Program-made: the position numbers and the translations under genes
Shown here: positions 1 through 7,242 of the stretch, in pieces
Layout of the letters: the number at the start of each line of letters is the position of its first letter
How positions within the stretch are numbered: position 1 is the stretch's first letter
Virus record (IMG/VR): IMGVR_UViG_3300020122_000665
Coordinates: 1 to 64,000 of that record
Reading direction: 5' to 3' (one strand)
DNA from: a virus
DNA length: 64,000 nt
The notes under the pieces: model-generated
What the model saw: only the letters and a program-made list of their open reading frames with translations
Told to the model about the DNA's origin: nothing
Databases searched by the model: none

Positions 1-387
1 CGCGCCGCTCGCCCCGGTGCCGCCGGCGCCGCCGGCGAAGCCGCCCTTGAGCGATCCCGCCGGGCCCGCCGTGCCGGCCGCCGCCGAGCCGCCGCCGCCC
101 GCCGCGCCGTTGCCGCCGCTGTTGTCGATGATGGCGGTGGCGATGAGCTTGAGGCTGACGTTGGCGAAGATGCGGAAGCCGGCGGTCTGGATCGTGACGC
201 CGGCGTTGACCACCATCGTCGACGCGAAGATGTCGCGCGTGAGCGTGTAGATGCTCGACGACGGGGCCATGCCGAGAATCGTCGTGGTGCCGTCGTAGAC
301 GAGCGCGCCGTCGCTGCCGTCGCCGAAGACGCCCGGGTCGCCGTTGCTGCCGACGAAATCGGAAAGGGACTGCGATCCACCCGCCAT
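1..387 (-). CDS. Glycine-rich virion/tail protein, C-terminus off the window
   Basis: The ATG at 387 is preceded by an AGGAG ribosome site and the frame stays open to the left window edge. The visible 129 residues start MAGGSQSLSDFVGSNGDPG. After about residue 90 they become a Gly/Ala-rich tract (GGGGSAAAGTAG and similar). Such N-terminal beta-rich regions followed by poly-Gly tracts are common in phage tail or fibre proteins with collagen-like or polyglycine-helix domains. It is the last visible gene of the leftward late operon, downstream of portal and deformylase genes. The function is inferred from context and composition only. Confidence 0.6.
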   Translation of the reverse strand, partial: MAGGSQSLSDFVGSNGDPGVFGDGSDGALVYDGTTTILGMAPSSSIYTLTRDIFASTMVVNAGVTIQTAGFRIFANVSLKLIATAIIDNSGGNGAAGGGGSAAAGTAGPAGSLKGGFAGGAGGTGASGA

Positions 388-458
388 GGGAGGCTCCTGA
401 TGCAAGGGGTTGTCGGGGGAGCCGTCCCGTCGGTGGGGAGCGGCCAGAGATCGGAAAG

Positions 459-483
459 GGCCGCGCTCCGAGCGGAGGCGGCC
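459..483. repeat. Strong inverted repeat between deformylase and glycine-rich gene (possible terminator or processing site)
   Basis: GGCCGC and GCGGCC flank a CTCCG/CGGAG inner stem with a two-base loop, giving an almost continuous 11-bp hairpin. It lies in the 126-bp gap between the two genes. There is no clear T-run on either side, so intrinsic termination is only a possibility. Confidence 0.4.
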
Positions 484-513
484 CCTATTGCGAGGAGAAC
501 TGGTGCTACAGCT

Positions 514-1068
514 TCAGACGATGAGGCCGTCCCCGTCGTCGGACGCCGTCGCCGACGGGAGCCGAACGAAGGTGTTGCGGCGGTGCTCCATCTTGCGGTC
601 GACGAGCTCGCGCTTCCACGCGTCGGCGTGGTCGAGGATCGTCTTGCCCGAGAGGTGGTCCATTTCGTGGAGCACGGCGCGCGCCTCGAGCCCCTCGACG
701 CGGAACTCGCGCTGCTCGCCCTGCCCGTTCCAGCAGCGCAGCCAGATCGCCGGCGGCCGCTTCACCTTGATGCGCGTGCCCGGCAGCGACAGGCAGGTCT
801 CGCCGAACTCCGTCGGCTCGCCCTCGGTGCGCACCACCTCGGGGTTGATGATGAGCGCCGGCCCCTTCTTGGTCATCACCTGAAACATCGCCACGCACAC
901 GCCGACCTGGCAGGCGGAGAGCCCCGTCGCTCCCGTGAGCTTCATCGTGTCGAGCAGGCCGCGCGAGAGGACGCGCAGCTCGTCGGACATCCCGGGGACG
1001 CGCTTCGCCGTGCGGCGCAGCTCCTCGTTGGGGTAGCAGAGAACCTGCATGATCATCGGCTGCGACAT
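514..1068 (-). CDS. def: Peptide deformylase
   Basis: This 184-residue protein has all three deformylase signatures: GLSACQVG (residues 49-56, family GxGLAAxQ), ETCLS (90-94, metal-ligand Cys92) and HEMDH (134-138, metal-ligand histidines and catalytic Glu). Deformylase removes the formyl group from nascent N-terminal fMet in the cytoplasm. The start at 1068 is chosen because GGAGGAGGG lies 6 nt upstream; a start 45 nt further up would overlap the preceding small gene. The C-terminus is basic and slightly extended after residue 150. Phage-encoded deformylases are known from other phages and are usually compact. Here the gene sits inside the structural operon, which suggests it acts while virion proteins are being made. 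Confidence 0.93.
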   Translation of the reverse strand: MSQPMIMQVLCYPNEELRRTAKRVPGMSDELRVLSRGLLDTMKLTGATGLSACQVGVCVAMFQVMTKKGPALIINPEVVRTEGEPTEFGETCLSLPGTRIKVKRPPAIWLRCWNGQGEQREFRVEGLEARAVLHEMDHLSGKTILDHADAWKRELVDRKMEHRRNTFVRLPSATASDDGDGLIV

Positions 1069-1091
1069 GGCGTGCCCTCCTCCAAGGGCGA

Positions 1092-1250
1092 TCAGTCGGA
1101 CCATCCGCGCCACACGAGCCGCGGCACACCATCGGGTATCAGCCTGGCCGCGCGCCGCCGCGCCTTCGCCGCCGCGCGCTTCATCCAGCGACGGAAGCCT
1201 CGTCCATACTTCCTGCGCCAGCGACCGCCGAGCTGCTCGACGGTGTGCAC
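1092..1250 (-). CDS. Small Arg-rich basic protein
   Basis: This 52-codon frame starts with GTG at 1250, 4 nt after the stop of the preceding gene, and ends 23 nt before the deformylase start. It encodes a highly basic peptide (for example RRWMKRAAAKARRRAAR). No family is recognised. The tight fit between two good genes is the main support. There is no clear ribosome site, so it may depend on translational coupling. Confidence 0.5.
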   Translation of the reverse strand: MHTVEQLGGRWRRKYGRGFRRWMKRAAAKARRRAARLIPDGVPRLVWRGWSD

Positions 1251-1254
1251 CGCG

Positions 1255-1725
1255 CTACGAGACGATGATCCGCGCGCTCGCGGAGTCGATGCCCTGGCCC
1301 GCGCCGCCGACCGTCTTCACCTGCAGCACGAGGTTCTCGAAGCCGATCATCTCGTGCTGCAGCGTGTAGAAGCTCTTCTCGACGGTCTTCGAGGCGCCAC
1401 CCGTCGCCCACGTGTGGTCCCACTTGAGCGCCCCGGCGAGGTCGTCGCCGTCGCGACCGAGGAACTCCGTCCCCGGCTGGTTCGCCACCGGGTTGCTCAG
1501 GAACGAGCTGAAGCCGAGCAGGCGCCAGGTGAACGACGTGATCGCCGACGCGGGGTCGGTGACCATGTGGCAGAGCACGCGCACGCCGCGCGCTCCGCTG
1601 CAGGGAATGACCTTCGACGTCGCGCCGCCGCCCGCGAGCGCGGTCCACCCCGTGGCGTCGTAGCTGGTCTTCAGCGCGGCACCCACGATCGCGGGGACGT
1701 CGAACGTGACGGGCTGGAACTTCAT
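1255..1725 (-). CDS. Hypothetical phage structural protein
   Basis: This 156-residue protein starts MKFQPVTFDVPAIVGAALK. The ATG at 1725 follows GGAGG at a good distance and overlaps the stop of the upstream gene (ATGA). The sequence is rich in beta-formers, Gly and aromatic residues, with no membrane segment. Its place right after the portal and a small coiled-coil gene suggests a head, neck or decoration protein. No domain is recognised. Confidence 0.7.
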   Translation of the reverse strand: MKFQPVTFDVPAIVGAALKTSYDATGWTALAGGGATSKVIPCSGARGVRVLCHMVTDPASAITSFTWRLLGFSSFLSNPVANQPGTEFLGRDGDDLAGALKWDHTWATGGASKTVEKSFYTLQHEMIGFENLVLQVKTVGGAGQGIDSASARIIVS

Positions 1726-1895
1726 GCGTCCTCCGGCTCTGCCACAGCCGCGCACTGGAGGGCGTTCTTCGCCGACTCGAGCTCGCGCATGGCCGCTGCG
1801 ATTTCATCGTTTGCGGCGTCGCGCGCCTTCTCGGCCGCCTTGTACCTCTTGTTCGCGACGCGCACCCGCGCGGCCGCCTCGGCGAGCTTGCTCAT
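1722..1895 (-). CDS. Small coiled-coil protein between portal and structural gene
   Basis: This 57-residue protein is almost entirely helical by composition (Ala, Glu, Lys, Arg heptads such as RVRVANKRYKAAEKARDAA). Its ATG overlaps the portal stop codon (ATGA) and its own stop overlaps the next start (ATGA), so all three genes are translationally coupled. No family is recognised. A scaffold or head-completion helper would fit the position, but that is inference. Confidence 0.7.
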   Translation of the reverse strand: MSKLAEAAARVRVANKRYKAAEKARDAANDEIAAAMRELESAKNALQCAAVAEPEDA

Positions 1896-3433
1896 GGCGC
1901 GCCCTTGTCGGCCTTCGCCTTGGCATCGGTCACCGCAGCCGCCTCGGCGCCGCCGACGTCGCCCGGCTTGCCGATCTCGACGGGAGGCGGCGGGATCGCC
2001 GCCTGCGTGATCTGCTTGTCGGAGGGAGCGTTCTTCTCGATGTCGCCGTCGATCTCCTGCCGCGCGTCCTCGGGGAGGTCGGGCATCTCGGCGCGATACA
2101 TCCGCTTCCGCTTCTCGATGTAGTAGCGGCGCGAGGGGATCTTCATGCCCTCGGTGACGAGCGCCGTCTCGGCGATCGCGTTCGCGTCGACGAGGTGGTA
2201 GGAGTCGCGGCCGCCGACGTGGAAGGTGATGTCGTCGCCGCGGCCCTTCGCGACCTTCTGCAGCGTGCGCTCCTCGGCGGCGGTCTCGATGCGGCCGTAC
2301 TCGCGGAGCACCACCTCGGTCGCGGCGGCGTCCTGCTCCTTCGACTCACCCGAGCGGCCGATCGCCGCGGCGTTGTTGTCGATGCCGCGCGCCATTTGCT
2401 GCGCGACGCGGTGCGCCTCGTCCTTCAGCCGGTCGAGCTCCTTCGTGATGATGTCGAACGGCGTCTGGCTCGGTCCCGGCCAGTCGAGCTTCTCGCCCTC
2501 GGCGAGCATCAGGTAGCGCCCGGTGCCGAGCTTCGGCGCCTTCCGCTTGTCCTTCATGCCGGAGAACACCGGCATCGTGAACGCCGAGCGCTTGAGCGCC
2601 CACGAGAGCGCGTTCTGCTGACGGAAGTGCTCGACCTGCGGCTCGCCGACGTGCTGCATCAGCCAGAGGTGAGGCGGCAGGCGCAGCTCGACGATGGGGC
2701 ACTCGCCCTGGATGTCCGCCGGAGCGTCCACCTCGGGGATGTCGTCGTCGTCGCCGATCTTCTTGGTGCCGGTGAAGACGACCTCCCACCGCTTGGGCGG
2801 CTCGTCGCGATGCCAGCGCGTCCACCGCAGGGTCGTCGTGGGCTCGTCGTCCTCGAAGTCCACCAGCTCGACGATGTGCTCGTGCTCGACGAGCCACAGG
2901 AAGGGCGCATCCTCGGGCGGCCCGTCGGTGGTATCGCGCTTCCAGTGAACGATGTTCTCCGTCGGGATCGCGACCAGCGTCGGCAGGCCGAGGCCGGCGG
3001 CGTCGCGATCACCGATGGTCATCCCCGGAGTCAGCCCGTCGGGGAAGTTCACCCGCCAGTACGCCGCACCCTTCGTGAGCGCCTCGGCGAAGCGCTTCGA
3101 CATGAAGGAGTCGAAGTCGGAGCCGTCCGCGTCGCAGCTCTCCTTGAACGTCTGGTAGACCTTGTCGAGCGGCGCTCCGCCCTTGAGCGAGATCTTTGAC
3201 GGCGACGTGAAGAGGTAGCCCTTGAAGTAGCCGACCATCGGGCCGGCGTAGTTCGTATAGTAGGCCTCGCGGCAGCGCCGCTCGTAGACCTCTTTGGGCT
3301 CGAACTCGTTTTGGACGAGGAACGTCTTGATGAGCTTGCGCACCGCGCGCCCGCCGGCGGCGAGGGCGGCGTACTCCTCGAGCACCTCGGGATCGAAGTC
3401 GGGGTGCTGCCGCTTGAGCGCGCGATACTTCAT
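1892..3433 (-). CDS. Phage portal protein (DUF4055-like)
   Basis: This 513-residue protein starts MKYRALKRQHPDFDPEVLEE. The start at 3433 is set by GAGGAG upstream. The N-terminal part (about residues 20-100, with YYTNYAGPMVGYFKGYLF) and the long helical C-terminal half resemble portal proteins of the DUF4055 type. Portal forms the dodecameric DNA channel at the head vertex. The acidic, Lys- and Ala-rich tail is typical. Terminases lie upstream in the same operon, although some 4 kb of small genes separate them, which is unusual because terminase and portal are normally adjacent. Confidence 0.75.
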   Translation of the reverse strand: MKYRALKRQHPDFDPEVLEEYAALAAGGRAVRKLIKTFLVQNEFEPKEVYERRCREAYYTNYAGPMVGYFKGYLFTSPSKISLKGGAPLDKVYQTFKESCDADGSDFDSFMSKRFAEALTKGAAYWRVNFPDGLTPGMTIGDRDAAGLGLPTLVAIPTENIVHWKRDTTDGPPEDAPFLWLVEHEHIVELVDFEDDEPTTTLRWTRWHRDEPPKRWEVVFTGTKKIGDDDDIPEVDAPADIQGECPIVELRLPPHLWLMQHVGEPQVEHFRQQNALSWALKRSAFTMPVFSGMKDKRKAPKLGTGRYLMLAEGEKLDWPGPSQTPFDIITKELDRLKDEAHRVAQQMARGIDNNAAAIGRSGESKEQDAAATEVVLREYGRIETAAEERTLQKVAKGRGDDITFHVGGRDSYHLVDANAIAETALVTEGMKIPSRRYYIEKRKRMYRAEMPDLPEDARQEIDGDIEKNAPSDKQITQAAIPPPPVEIGKPGDVGGAEAAAVTDAKAKADKGAP

Positions 3434-3461
3434 CGAACGCTCCTCGAAGAGTTGTGCTCGG

Positions 3462-3517
3462 GCCGGCGGGAGCCTCACGCGCGGGGAGGAGGGACCGCTT
3501 GTGCGGTTCCCGCCGGC
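3462..3517. repeat. Nested RNA hairpin upstream of the portal start
   Basis: A perfect 10-bp stem (GCCGGCGGGA at 3462-3471 with TCCCGCCGGC at 3508-3517) encloses a second small hairpin (ACCGC/GCGGT). It fills the gap between the secreted-protein gene and the portal start and could stabilise or attenuate the portal transcript. Confidence 0.45.
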
Positions 3518-3541
3518 TCCAGTTCCTGGCGCTCGCGCTCT

Positions 3542-3913
3542 TCAGCGCGGGCAAATGATGTTGCGGTCGTTGTCGACGGTGCAGACCGTCGCCTCGCCGG
3601 ACTCGATGAGCTCCCGCCAGTTGCACGGGCCCCACGGGCAGAGGTCATCGTCGTCGAACGCGTGGTGCGCGGTCGCCGGCTCGTCGTCGAGCGGCGCGCC
3701 GGCGTCGCGGACCGTGTCGCCGATCTCGTCGAGAAACGCGCCCGCGGCGTAGCAGAGCGCCGCGTCGATCGTAACCTGCTCGACGGCCGGAACCGGCTGC
3801 GGCCACGGGTCGTCGCAGGCCTTCACGCCCACCATCGCGGCCGCGGCGAGGAGCAGCGTGCGCAGCGAAGGAAGGAACGGGTGCGGCGGTGCGGCAACCG
3901 GGATCATGGTCAT
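3542..3913 (-). CDS. Small secreted or membrane-anchored Cys-rich protein
   Basis: This 123-residue protein has a hydrophobic N-terminal segment (about residues 15-30, TLLLAAAAMVGVKAC) followed by an acidic domain with further cysteines (CPWGPC near residue 91, and CTVD and ICPR at the end). This looks like an exported protein with disulphides, or possibly a lipoprotein with a poor lipobox. The start ATGACCATG at 3913 overlaps the stop of the upstream gene. The function is unknown; lysis or surface modification would be guesses. Confidence 0.65.
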   Translation of the reverse strand: MTMIPVAAPPHPFLPSLRTLLLAAAAMVGVKACDDPWPQPVPAVEQVTIDAALCYAAGAFLDEIGDTVRDAGAPLDDEPATAHHAFDDDDLCPWGPCNWRELIESGEATVCTVDNDRNIICPR

Positions 3914-4104
3914 TTCCCGAAGAGCGTCACGTCGCCGTCGAGCGCCTCGAGCGAGGGCGACGGCCGGACGCGCCCGGTGGCGGTGCGGTCCCACGGGTCG
4001 GCGGTGTCGTCCGTCTCGCGGAGCGCTCGGAACTCGTGCTGCTCCGCACTCGCGTCGGCGAGCCGCTGGCGAGGATGACCACGCTCCGCGGAGTAGACGA
4101 TCAC
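3910..4104 (-). CDS. Hypothetical protein sharing its N-terminus with the gene at 4539-5702
   Basis: This 64-residue protein has a GTG start at 4104 that overlaps the upstream stop (GTGA). Its first 18 residues (MIVYSAERGHPRQRLADA) are nearly the same as those of the large gene at 5702 (MILYSAERGGPRQRLSDA), and the DNA is also similar over 44 bp. The remainder is charged and unlike the paralogue. The function is unknown. Confidence 0.65.
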   Translation of the reverse strand: MIVYSAERGHPRQRLADASAEQHEFRALRETDDTADPWDRTATGRVRPSPSLEALDGDVTLFGK

Positions 4105-4436
4105 GGGCGTCCGACCATCGACGCGAAGGCCTCGCGCGTGATCGGGGCGATATCCCGCATACGCCGAAGCACGCTATCGAACAGCGCTCGGCGACCGAGC
4201 GTCTCGGCGCGGCGCGCGCGCTTCGCCTCGGCCGCCTCGATTGCGAGCGAGGAGAAGTAGTCGCCCGCGCCGCCGCGCGCGCAGTGCGTCGCGCTGTCGG
4301 TGCCGATCGCCCCCGCCAGGTACGGCGATGGGAGCGGGGCGCGCTCGTTGAACGCTTCGAGCAGCGACCGCGTGGGGTGGTCGATGGCGACCGGGCCTCG
4401 CTTCGCCTTCCCGGCGCTGCGGTGGTGGTGCAGCAT
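4101..4436 (-). CDS. Hypothetical protein
   Basis: This 111-residue protein starts at an ATG preceded by a strong TTGGAGGAGG site. It is Ala/Arg-rich and helical in its second half. A GCTGTACCTC element lies 64 nt upstream of the start. No family is recognised. Confidence 0.65.
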   Translation of the reverse strand: MLHHHRSAGKAKRGPVAIDHPTRSLLEAFNERAPLPSPYLAGAIGTDSATHCARGGAGDYFSSLAIEAAEAKRARRAETLGRRALFDSVLRRMRDIAPITREAFASMVGRP

Positions 4437-4499
4437 GGTGAGCCTCCTCCAAGGCGCACGACAGAGGGCGCCCGCACTGGCGCACCCGTTGGCATTGGG

Positions 4500-4509
4500 G
4501 AGGTACAGC
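4500..4509 (-). promoter_or_regulatory. GCTGTACCTC element, copy 1
   Basis: An exact copy on the minus strand, between the gene ending at 4539 and the start at 4436, in the sense direction. It is one of seven copies in the window; the function is unknown. Confidence 0.6.
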
Positions 4510-4538
4510 AGCGAACGCCGCGAGAGAGGGGGGAGGGG

Positions 4539-5702
4539 CTAGTCGTCGAAGCCGGCGGTGAGCAGCCGGAAGAACTCGCTCCGTCGCACGACGGCGTAGA
4601 CGCTGTCTAGCGCATAGCGGATGCGGCGCGCCGTGAACGATCCGAGCGCTGCGACCAGATCGCCGGCGAGCGGCGGCGCTGCGGCGCGCGCGGCCTGGCG
4701 CAACAGGCGGCGCGCATCGTGCGGGATGTCGAGCCGCGCCTCCGTCTCGAACTCGATTCCAGCAACCATCTGCCCCGGCAGTTGCACCGTCTCCCCGTTG
4801 AGCAGCGCCGCGTATTGCTCGTAGGTGCCAATGAATGGCTTCTCGCCGATCACAACTACGTGGTCGGGCAGCAACTCACCGCCGCCCGGGAGTCGCGGCG
4901 ACGTCTGCCGCTCGCGCTCGTCGCGCGCCGGATCCAGGTGAGCCAGCGTCACGCTCTCCTCCTCGGATACCCCACCGAACGCGATAGGAATCCTTCGGGG
5001 GTGACCGTTCCGGTTCCACTGCGGGCGCTCGATCACCGTCGCCTCGCGCAACCAGCGCTCGCCGAGGCGCGTCCACACGCCCGACGTCATCGTGACGTGC
5101 TTCTTGCAGCCGTCGCCGCCAGAGACGCGCTTCTCCTTGCACGTGCCGCTCGACGTCGGAGCGTAGCAGATGTCGTGCACCGCGCAGTTCCACTCGCCGT
5201 TGATGCGTGGCTTCTGGCAGAGCCCGCCTCCGGTGACGCCGGCGAAGCAGCGACCCGGCTTCCACTCCTCCTTCGACCGGCTCGTCACGAGCAGCTCGCG
5301 CACGTGCACCGTCCGCTCGTAGACCTGCGTGCCGATCGGCGTGTTGGTGATGAGCACGAGCGCGGCACCGAGCGGTGCCTGCTCCTCGGCTTCCATCCAC
5401 GCTTTGATGAAGAGCGCCTTGCGGATGTGCTCGCGATCGGCGGCCATCGCGCGCGCCCACTCCTGCGCGTCGCGGTTGTGGTTCGAGATCAACCCTTGCG
5501 AGAGCGCCTCGAGCATCCCGGCCTGGGCGCTGCGCGCGTGCGGGTCCTCGCGCTGCATCGCGTGCGCCTCGAGCAGCACGCGGCGGTAGGCGCTGGCCGT
5601 CTGGCGCCGCGCCGGCAGCTCGGCGCGCTGCGCGGGAGAGACCTTCGCGGCGTCGCTGAGCCGCTGGCGAGGACCGCCGCGCTCCGCGGAGTAGAGGATC
5701 AT
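4539..5702 (-). CDS. Large hypothetical protein with a central Cys cluster
   Basis: This 387-residue protein starts MILYSAERGGPRQRLSDA. The ATG at 5702 overlaps the upstream stop (ATGA). The middle third has a dense set of cysteines (CFAGV, GLCQKP, WNCAVHDICY, GTCKEK, DGCKKH), which suggests a zinc-binding module that may bind nucleic acid. Flanking parts are helical and charged. No known family is recognised. Its N-terminal 18 residues are repeated in the small gene at 4104. Confidence 0.7.
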   Translation of the reverse strand: MILYSAERGGPRQRLSDAAKVSPAQRAELPARRQTASAYRRVLLEAHAMQREDPHARSAQAGMLEALSQGLISNHNRDAQEWARAMAADREHIRKALFIKAWMEAEEQAPLGAALVLITNTPIGTQVYERTVHVRELLVTSRSKEEWKPGRCFAGVTGGGLCQKPRINGEWNCAVHDICYAPTSSGTCKEKRVSGGDGCKKHVTMTSGVWTRLGERWLREATVIERPQWNRNGHPRRIPIAFGGVSEEESVTLAHLDPARDERERQTSPRLPGGGELLPDHVVVIGEKPFIGTYEQYAALLNGETVQLPGQMVAGIEFETEARLDIPHDARRLLRQAARAAAPPLAGDLVAALGSFTARRIRYALDSVYAVVRRSEFFRLLTAGFDD

Positions 5703-5965
5703 CGGAGCGCCTCCGCCTCGTCGAGGGCGACGTAGTGGTCGAAGATGCTGCGCGCCTTCACGACGTCGTTCCCCTTGTAGACGGGAGCGCCGTCGAGCAC
5801 CACGATCGCCCTGGCGTCGTCTGGCTCGTATCCGGGCGAGGTCCACGAAATCACAATCCGGTGCGGCGTCCGAGGGCACGCGGGGACGACCTGCGCCACC
5901 ATCGCAGCCTCGATGCCCGTCTCCCCGGCATCCGGGTTCAGATCTCCGGTCTGCGGCTTTTCCAT
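5699..5965 (-). CDS. Hypothetical protein
   Basis: This 88-residue protein starts MEKPQTGDLNPDAGE at an ATG with GGAGGAGG upstream. The larger open frame before it is not used, because a GCTGTACCTC element and the ribosome site lie there. The C-terminal half, with RIVISWTSPGYEPDD and ARAIVVLDGAPVYKG, looks like a small beta domain. The function is unknown. Confidence 0.65.
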   Translation of the reverse strand: MEKPQTGDLNPDAGETGIEAAMVAQVVPACPRTPHRIVISWTSPGYEPDDARAIVVLDGAPVYKGNDVVKARSIFDHYVALDEAEALR

Positions 5966-5991
5966 GCAGCACCTCCTCCAGGTGTGGCAGG

Positions 5992-6001
5992 GAGGTACAG
6001 C
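5992..6001 (-). promoter_or_regulatory. GCTGTACCTC element, copy 2
   Basis: An exact minus-strand copy 27 nt upstream of the ATG at 5965. It shares extra upstream bases (CGTCGCT or CGTTCGCT) with copy 1. Confidence 0.6.
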
Positions 6002-6020
6002 AGCGACGATCTCGCGCGAG

Positions 6021-6467
6021 CTATTGGTTCCAGGGGTCCGTGTCGACCATCGCGCGCGCCATGTCGTCGAGCGCGCGACGCCAACGCTCGACATCAGTCG
6101 CCGCGCCCCGACCGAGCGACCGCCACCGGCGGTACAGGCGCCGCCAGATGGGGAGCATGAGGAAGACGCCGCACCCGACGAGCGCCGGGTAGCTGCGCGT
6201 CGCTAGGAAGTAGACGACCCACAGCGTCTCTTTGGCGAGGAGGTAGCGCGCGAGCCAGCGGTAGCAGTGGACAAGCTCCCCGTCGGTGCGCGCGCTGAAG
6301 TGAAGCTGGCGCTGCCTCTCGGCGAGCCGGTCAGCGACGCTCGCGTGGCCGAAGCTGAGCAGCACCGCCGCGGCGCCGACCCAGGCGATCGCCGTCGCGC
6401 GCGTGGCGACATTCACCGCGACGAGGATCGCGGCGACGACGGCCCACTCGAAGTGCCACGTCTTCAT
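6021..6467 (-). CDS. Polytopic membrane protein
   Basis: This 148-residue protein starts MKTWHFEWAVVAAILVAV. It has two hydrophobic segments in residues 8-42 and another pair around residues 78-108 (LWVVYFLATRSYPALVGCGV), then a basic cytoplasmic-type tail. The ATG overlaps the stop of the EAD-like gene (ATGA), so the two are probably made together. Possible roles are a holin-like protein, an exclusion protein, or an effector membrane partner of the EAD-like protein. None is shown by the sequence. Confidence 0.7.
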   Translation of the reverse strand: MKTWHFEWAVVAAILVAVNVATRATAIAWVGAAAVLLSFGHASVADRLAERQRQLHFSARTDGELVHCYRWLARYLLAKETLWVVYFLATRSYPALVGCGVFLMLPIWRRLYRRWRSLGRGAATDVERWRRALDDMARAMVDTDPWNQ

Positions 6468-6718
6468 CGCGCGGAGGCCCTCTCCACCGCCTTCGCGTTG
6501 ACGGCGTCGGCGAGCGCCGCGACCTTCCCCGCGCCGCACCGATACGCCTCCTCGATGACGTTGAACGCAGCGCCGAGCGGCGACGCGTTCCAGTTGATCT
6601 GCGCGCGCTGAAGGCCGGCGGAACCGGCGACCATCGCGATTCGATCGACCCACGAAGAACTTCGCTCGGGGTCGTCGGTGACGTGCAGCAGGAGTTCACA
6701 CAGCCGGCTTCGGTCCAT
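6464..6718 (-). CDS. Small protein resembling an effector-associated domain (EAD1-like)
   Basis: This 84-residue protein has the pattern of EAD1 death-fold-like adaptor domains: a run ending RIAMVAGSAGL, then a polar stretch with INWNASP, then a helix AFNVIEEAYRCG, then a final helix ALADAVNA. EAD domains normally sit at the N-terminus of effectors in bacterial conflict systems and pair with a matching EAD elsewhere. Here the domain stands alone and overlaps the start of a membrane protein. The start at 6718 follows GGAGGAGG. The assignment rests on remembered family consensus and is moderate. Confidence 0.5.
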   Translation of the reverse strand: MDRSRLCELLLHVTDDPERSSSWVDRIAMVAGSAGLQRAQINWNASPLGAAFNVIEEAYRCGAGKVAALADAVNAKAVERASAR

Positions 6719-7034
6719 CGGGCACACCTCCTCCAATCACCGGAGGTACAGCCGCGGTCACCTCCTCACGACAGTCGAGGCAGAATCGCGTCCAGCGTCG
6801 GCGCGCGCCCGCGTCGAACCGGCGACCCGAGAATCGGAGCCGCGCGTGGTCGCAGTACGCGGGGTGGATCTGCACCATGCGCGCGCGCATCGCGCCGCAG
6901 CGCGCGCACTCCATTTGGTTGGTGTCGATGCCACGCGGCGCGACGAACACGTAGCGGTGGCCGCACGCCGCGCAGTGCGCACGCCCGGCGAACCACTTCG
7001 CCCGCCGATCGTCGAGGCTCGCGACGTCACTCAT
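6696..7034 (-). CDS. Zinc-ribbon protein
   Basis: This 112-residue protein has cysteine pairs CAAC (about 20-23), CARC (about 42-45), a single CDH and CLDC (about 87-90), typical of treble-clef or zinc-ribbon proteins that bind DNA or RNA. The start MSDVASLDD at 7034 lies about 34 nt after a TCGACA -35-like box and has no ribosome site, so the message may be leaderless. The 3' end overlaps the EAD-like gene by 23 nt. Confidence 0.65.
   Translation of the reverse strand: MSDVASLDDRRAKWFAGRAHCAACGHRYVFVAPRGIDTNQMECARCGAMRARMVQIHPAYCDHARLRFSGRRFDAGARRRWTRFCLDCREEVTAAVPPVIGGGVPDGPKPAV
6743..6752 (-). promoter_or_regulatory. GCTGTACCTC element, copy 3
   Basis: An exact minus-strand copy inside the 3' end of the zinc-ribbon gene and 25 nt upstream of the ATG at 6718. 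The DNA element is kept even where it overlaps coding sequence. Confidence 0.55.
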
Positions 7035-7038
7035 GGAG

Positions 7039-7068
7039 CTATGCAATAGTGCAAGAGTGCATTGTCGA
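7039..7068 (-). promoter_or_regulatory. Candidate promoter with a degenerate operator
   Basis: On the minus strand, TCGACA (7068-7063) is followed after 17 nt by TGCATA, and the spacer contains GCACTATTGC (7052-7043), 9 of 10 bases of the GCACTAGTGC operator. The predicted start of transcription falls on the ATG at 7034. The palindrome is 10 nt from the -35 rather than the usual 3, so operator function is uncertain. Confidence 0.35.
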
Positions 7069-7086
7069 GCCGCCGATCCCGCGAGT

Positions 7087-7230
7087 TCACCCGAGGAGCG
7101 CCGACGCCACGAAGAGCGCCGCGGCGATGAGCAGCGCTACTCCGAGTCGCCGCGCCGCGCGGGCCGACGCGCGGTCGGGCTTCCCTTCGTCGATGAGCCG
7201 CAGTTTCGCCGTCGGAGAATCGTCGCTCAT
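7087..7230 (-). CDS. Small single-span membrane protein
   Basis: This 47-residue protein (MSDDSPTAKLRLIDEGK and so on) has one C-terminal membrane segment (LGVALLIAAALFVASALLG). AGGAGCG lies upstream of the ATG at 7230, and the gene follows the large-terminase stop by 12 nt. It may be a small lysis or membrane-anchoring protein. Confidence 0.65.
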   Translation of the reverse strand: MSDDSPTAKLRLIDEGKPDRASARAARRLGVALLIAAALFVASALLG

Positions 7231-7242
7231 GATTCGCTCCTA

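Noticed and set aside
400-3199. Long plus-strand frames over the deformylase and portal region
   Set aside because: Arg/Leu/Val-rich shadow frames opposite good genes with family motifs; no ribosome sites.
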